This document shows, piece by piece, positions 5,581 through 6,381 of a DNA stretch of 6,381 bases. Made by a program: the position numbers and the translations under genes. Positions within the stretch are counted from its first letter, which is position 1, and every line of letters begins with the position of its first letter. A model generated the notes under the pieces. That model saw nothing but the letters and a program-made list of their open reading frames with translations, was not told the origin of the DNA and made no database searches. The stretch is from an uncultured Alphaproteobacteria bacterium (GTDB taxonomy: Bacteria > Pseudomonadota > Alphaproteobacteria > Caulobacterales > Caulobacteraceae), in contig CAIYSH010000063.1 of assembly GCA_903928755.1 (NCBI GenBank), positions 1 to 6,381 of the forward strand, in the 5' to 3' direction.

Positions 5581-6381
5581 ATGCATAGAACCCGCGCTTC
5601 GAGCGCCGCGCTCGCCTCCGGCCTGACCCTTTTGCTGGGGTCGACCGCCTTAATGAGTCCGACCTGCGCGGTTGCGCAGGTGGCGGCGCAGGATGGTGTG
5701 GTCCAGCGTGTGCTCATTACCGGAAATGAGCGGATTGAGCAGTCGACCGTTCTGTCCTATCTGCCGATTCAGACCGGGGATGCCGCCAACGCGGCCAAGA
5801 TCGACCTCGCCCTGAAGGCTCTGTTCCGGACAGATCTGTTTTCCGATGTGAAGGTGTCTTTTGCCAACGGCGACCTGATCATCACGGTTGTCGAAAACCC
5901 GATCATCAACAAGGTTGTTTTCGAGGGCAATAACGGCCTGAAGGAAGATAAATTGCGCGACGAGGTCACTGTGCGACCCCGCGGCATCTTTACCAAAGCC
6001 AAGGTCCAATCCGACATCCAGCGGATTATCGAACTCTACCGCCGGTCAGGTCGTATTTCAGCGACCGTGACGCCCAAGATCGTGGAATTGCCCCAGAAGC
6101 GCGTCGATCTGATCTTCGAAATCAGTGAGGGTCCGAAGAGCGGGGTGCTCCGGGTCAATTTTCTGGGCAACAAGGAATTCTCGGACAACGACCTTCGCGA
6201 TGTGGTCGTGACCGAGCAGACCCATTGGTACAAATTCTTCTCCACCAATGCCAACTATGACCCGGACCGTCTGGAGTATGACAAGGAGCAATTGCGCAAG
6301 CACTATCGCAATCGTGGCTTTTATGATTTCCGGATCGTCTCGGCTGTTGCTGAACTTGCCCCGGACAAGAACGGCTTTGCA
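5581..6381 (+). CDS. bamA: Outer membrane protein assembly factor BamA, N-terminal part (partial)
   Basis: The frame stays open for 267 codons to the window edge; the beta-barrel half lies beyond. BamA is the Omp85 protein that folds and inserts beta-barrel proteins into the outer membrane. Residues 1-32 form a Sec signal peptide with basic start MHRTR, a hydrophobic core near 11-25 and a likely cut after AVA (32). POTRA domains follow: POTRA1 about 41-106 (VQRVLITGNERIEQSTV...LFRTDLFSDVKV), POTRA2 about 107-184 (NKVVFEGN...IIELYRRSGR), POTRA3 from about 185 (LRVNFLGNKEFSD...LRKHYRNRGFYDF). The repeated G-N and Y-x-x-x-G-[FY/R] elements are typical. The ATG at 5581 is chosen because it gives a proper signal peptide; an in-frame TTG at 5566 is possible. 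No clear Shine-Dalgarno precedes it. Position after rseP supports the call. Confidence 0.95.
   Translation, partial: MHRTRASSAALASGLTLLLGSTALMSPTCAVAQVAAQDGVVQRVLITGNERIEQSTVLSYLPIQTGDAANAAKIDLALKALFRTDLFSDVKVSFANGDLIITVVENPIINKVVFEGNNGLKEDKLRDEVTVRPRGIFTKAKVQSDIQRIIELYRRSGRISATVTPKIVELPQKRVDLIFEISEGPKSGVLRVNFLGNKEFSDNDLRDVVVTEQTHWYKFFSTNANYDPDRLEYDKEQLRKHYRNRGFYDFRIVSAVAELAPDKNGFA

Noticed and set aside
5581..5680. Possible lipoprotein signal in BamA because of Cys29
   Set aside because: The residues before the Cys (S-P-T) do not form a lipobox, and an ordinary cleavage site follows at AVA.

Overview
The window is a stretch of bacterial core chromosome with every gene on the + strand: tsf (3' end only), pyrH, frr, uppS, cdsA, dxr, rseP and bamA (5' part only). 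The gene order, the protein motifs, the fairly high GC content and the short single-PDZ RseP all suggest an alphaproteobacterium. The order matches my recollection of the Caulobacter-type locus, where the RseP homologue is called MmpA, so Caulobacterales is my best guess. Genus cannot be fixed from this sequence. No mobile element, CRISPR array, tRNA, rRNA or phage gene is visible.

Layout: Positions 2-106 are the last codons of translation elongation factor Ts. The next 97 bases form the longest non-coding gap. It holds a strong GC-rich hairpin (131-161) that looks like an intrinsic terminator, then a short leader to pyrH (204-920, UMP kinase). frr (949-1515, ribosome recycling factor) follows after 28 bases and uppS (1547-2296, undecaprenyl diphosphate synthase) after 31. 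The uppS, cdsA and dxr reading frames then overlap (20 and 13 bases), which suggests coupled translation. rseP (4331-5548, site-2 membrane protease) follows dxr after 12 bases with the best Shine-Dalgarno in the window. bamA (5581 to the window end, outer-membrane assembly factor) starts 32 bases later with no clear Shine-Dalgarno.

How the genes fit together: tsf and frr serve translation. pyrH makes UDP, the precursor of UTP and so of CTP, which CdsA uses, and of the UDP-sugars of the cell wall. dxr commits carbon to the MEP isoprenoid pathway, whose products UppS condenses into the undecaprenyl carrier lipid. cdsA makes CDP-diacylglycerol for phospholipids. RseP clips membrane-embedded regulators, and BamA inserts beta-barrel proteins in the outer membrane. 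The block therefore links protein synthesis capacity to envelope growth.

I found no undescribed system here. The points most worth a second look are small: a repeated perfect 10-bp palindrome flanking the tsf-pyrH gap, the terminator that splits the cluster, a Caulobacter-like promoter match across the bamA start, and a Pro in a usually Thr position of the UppS active-site motif.
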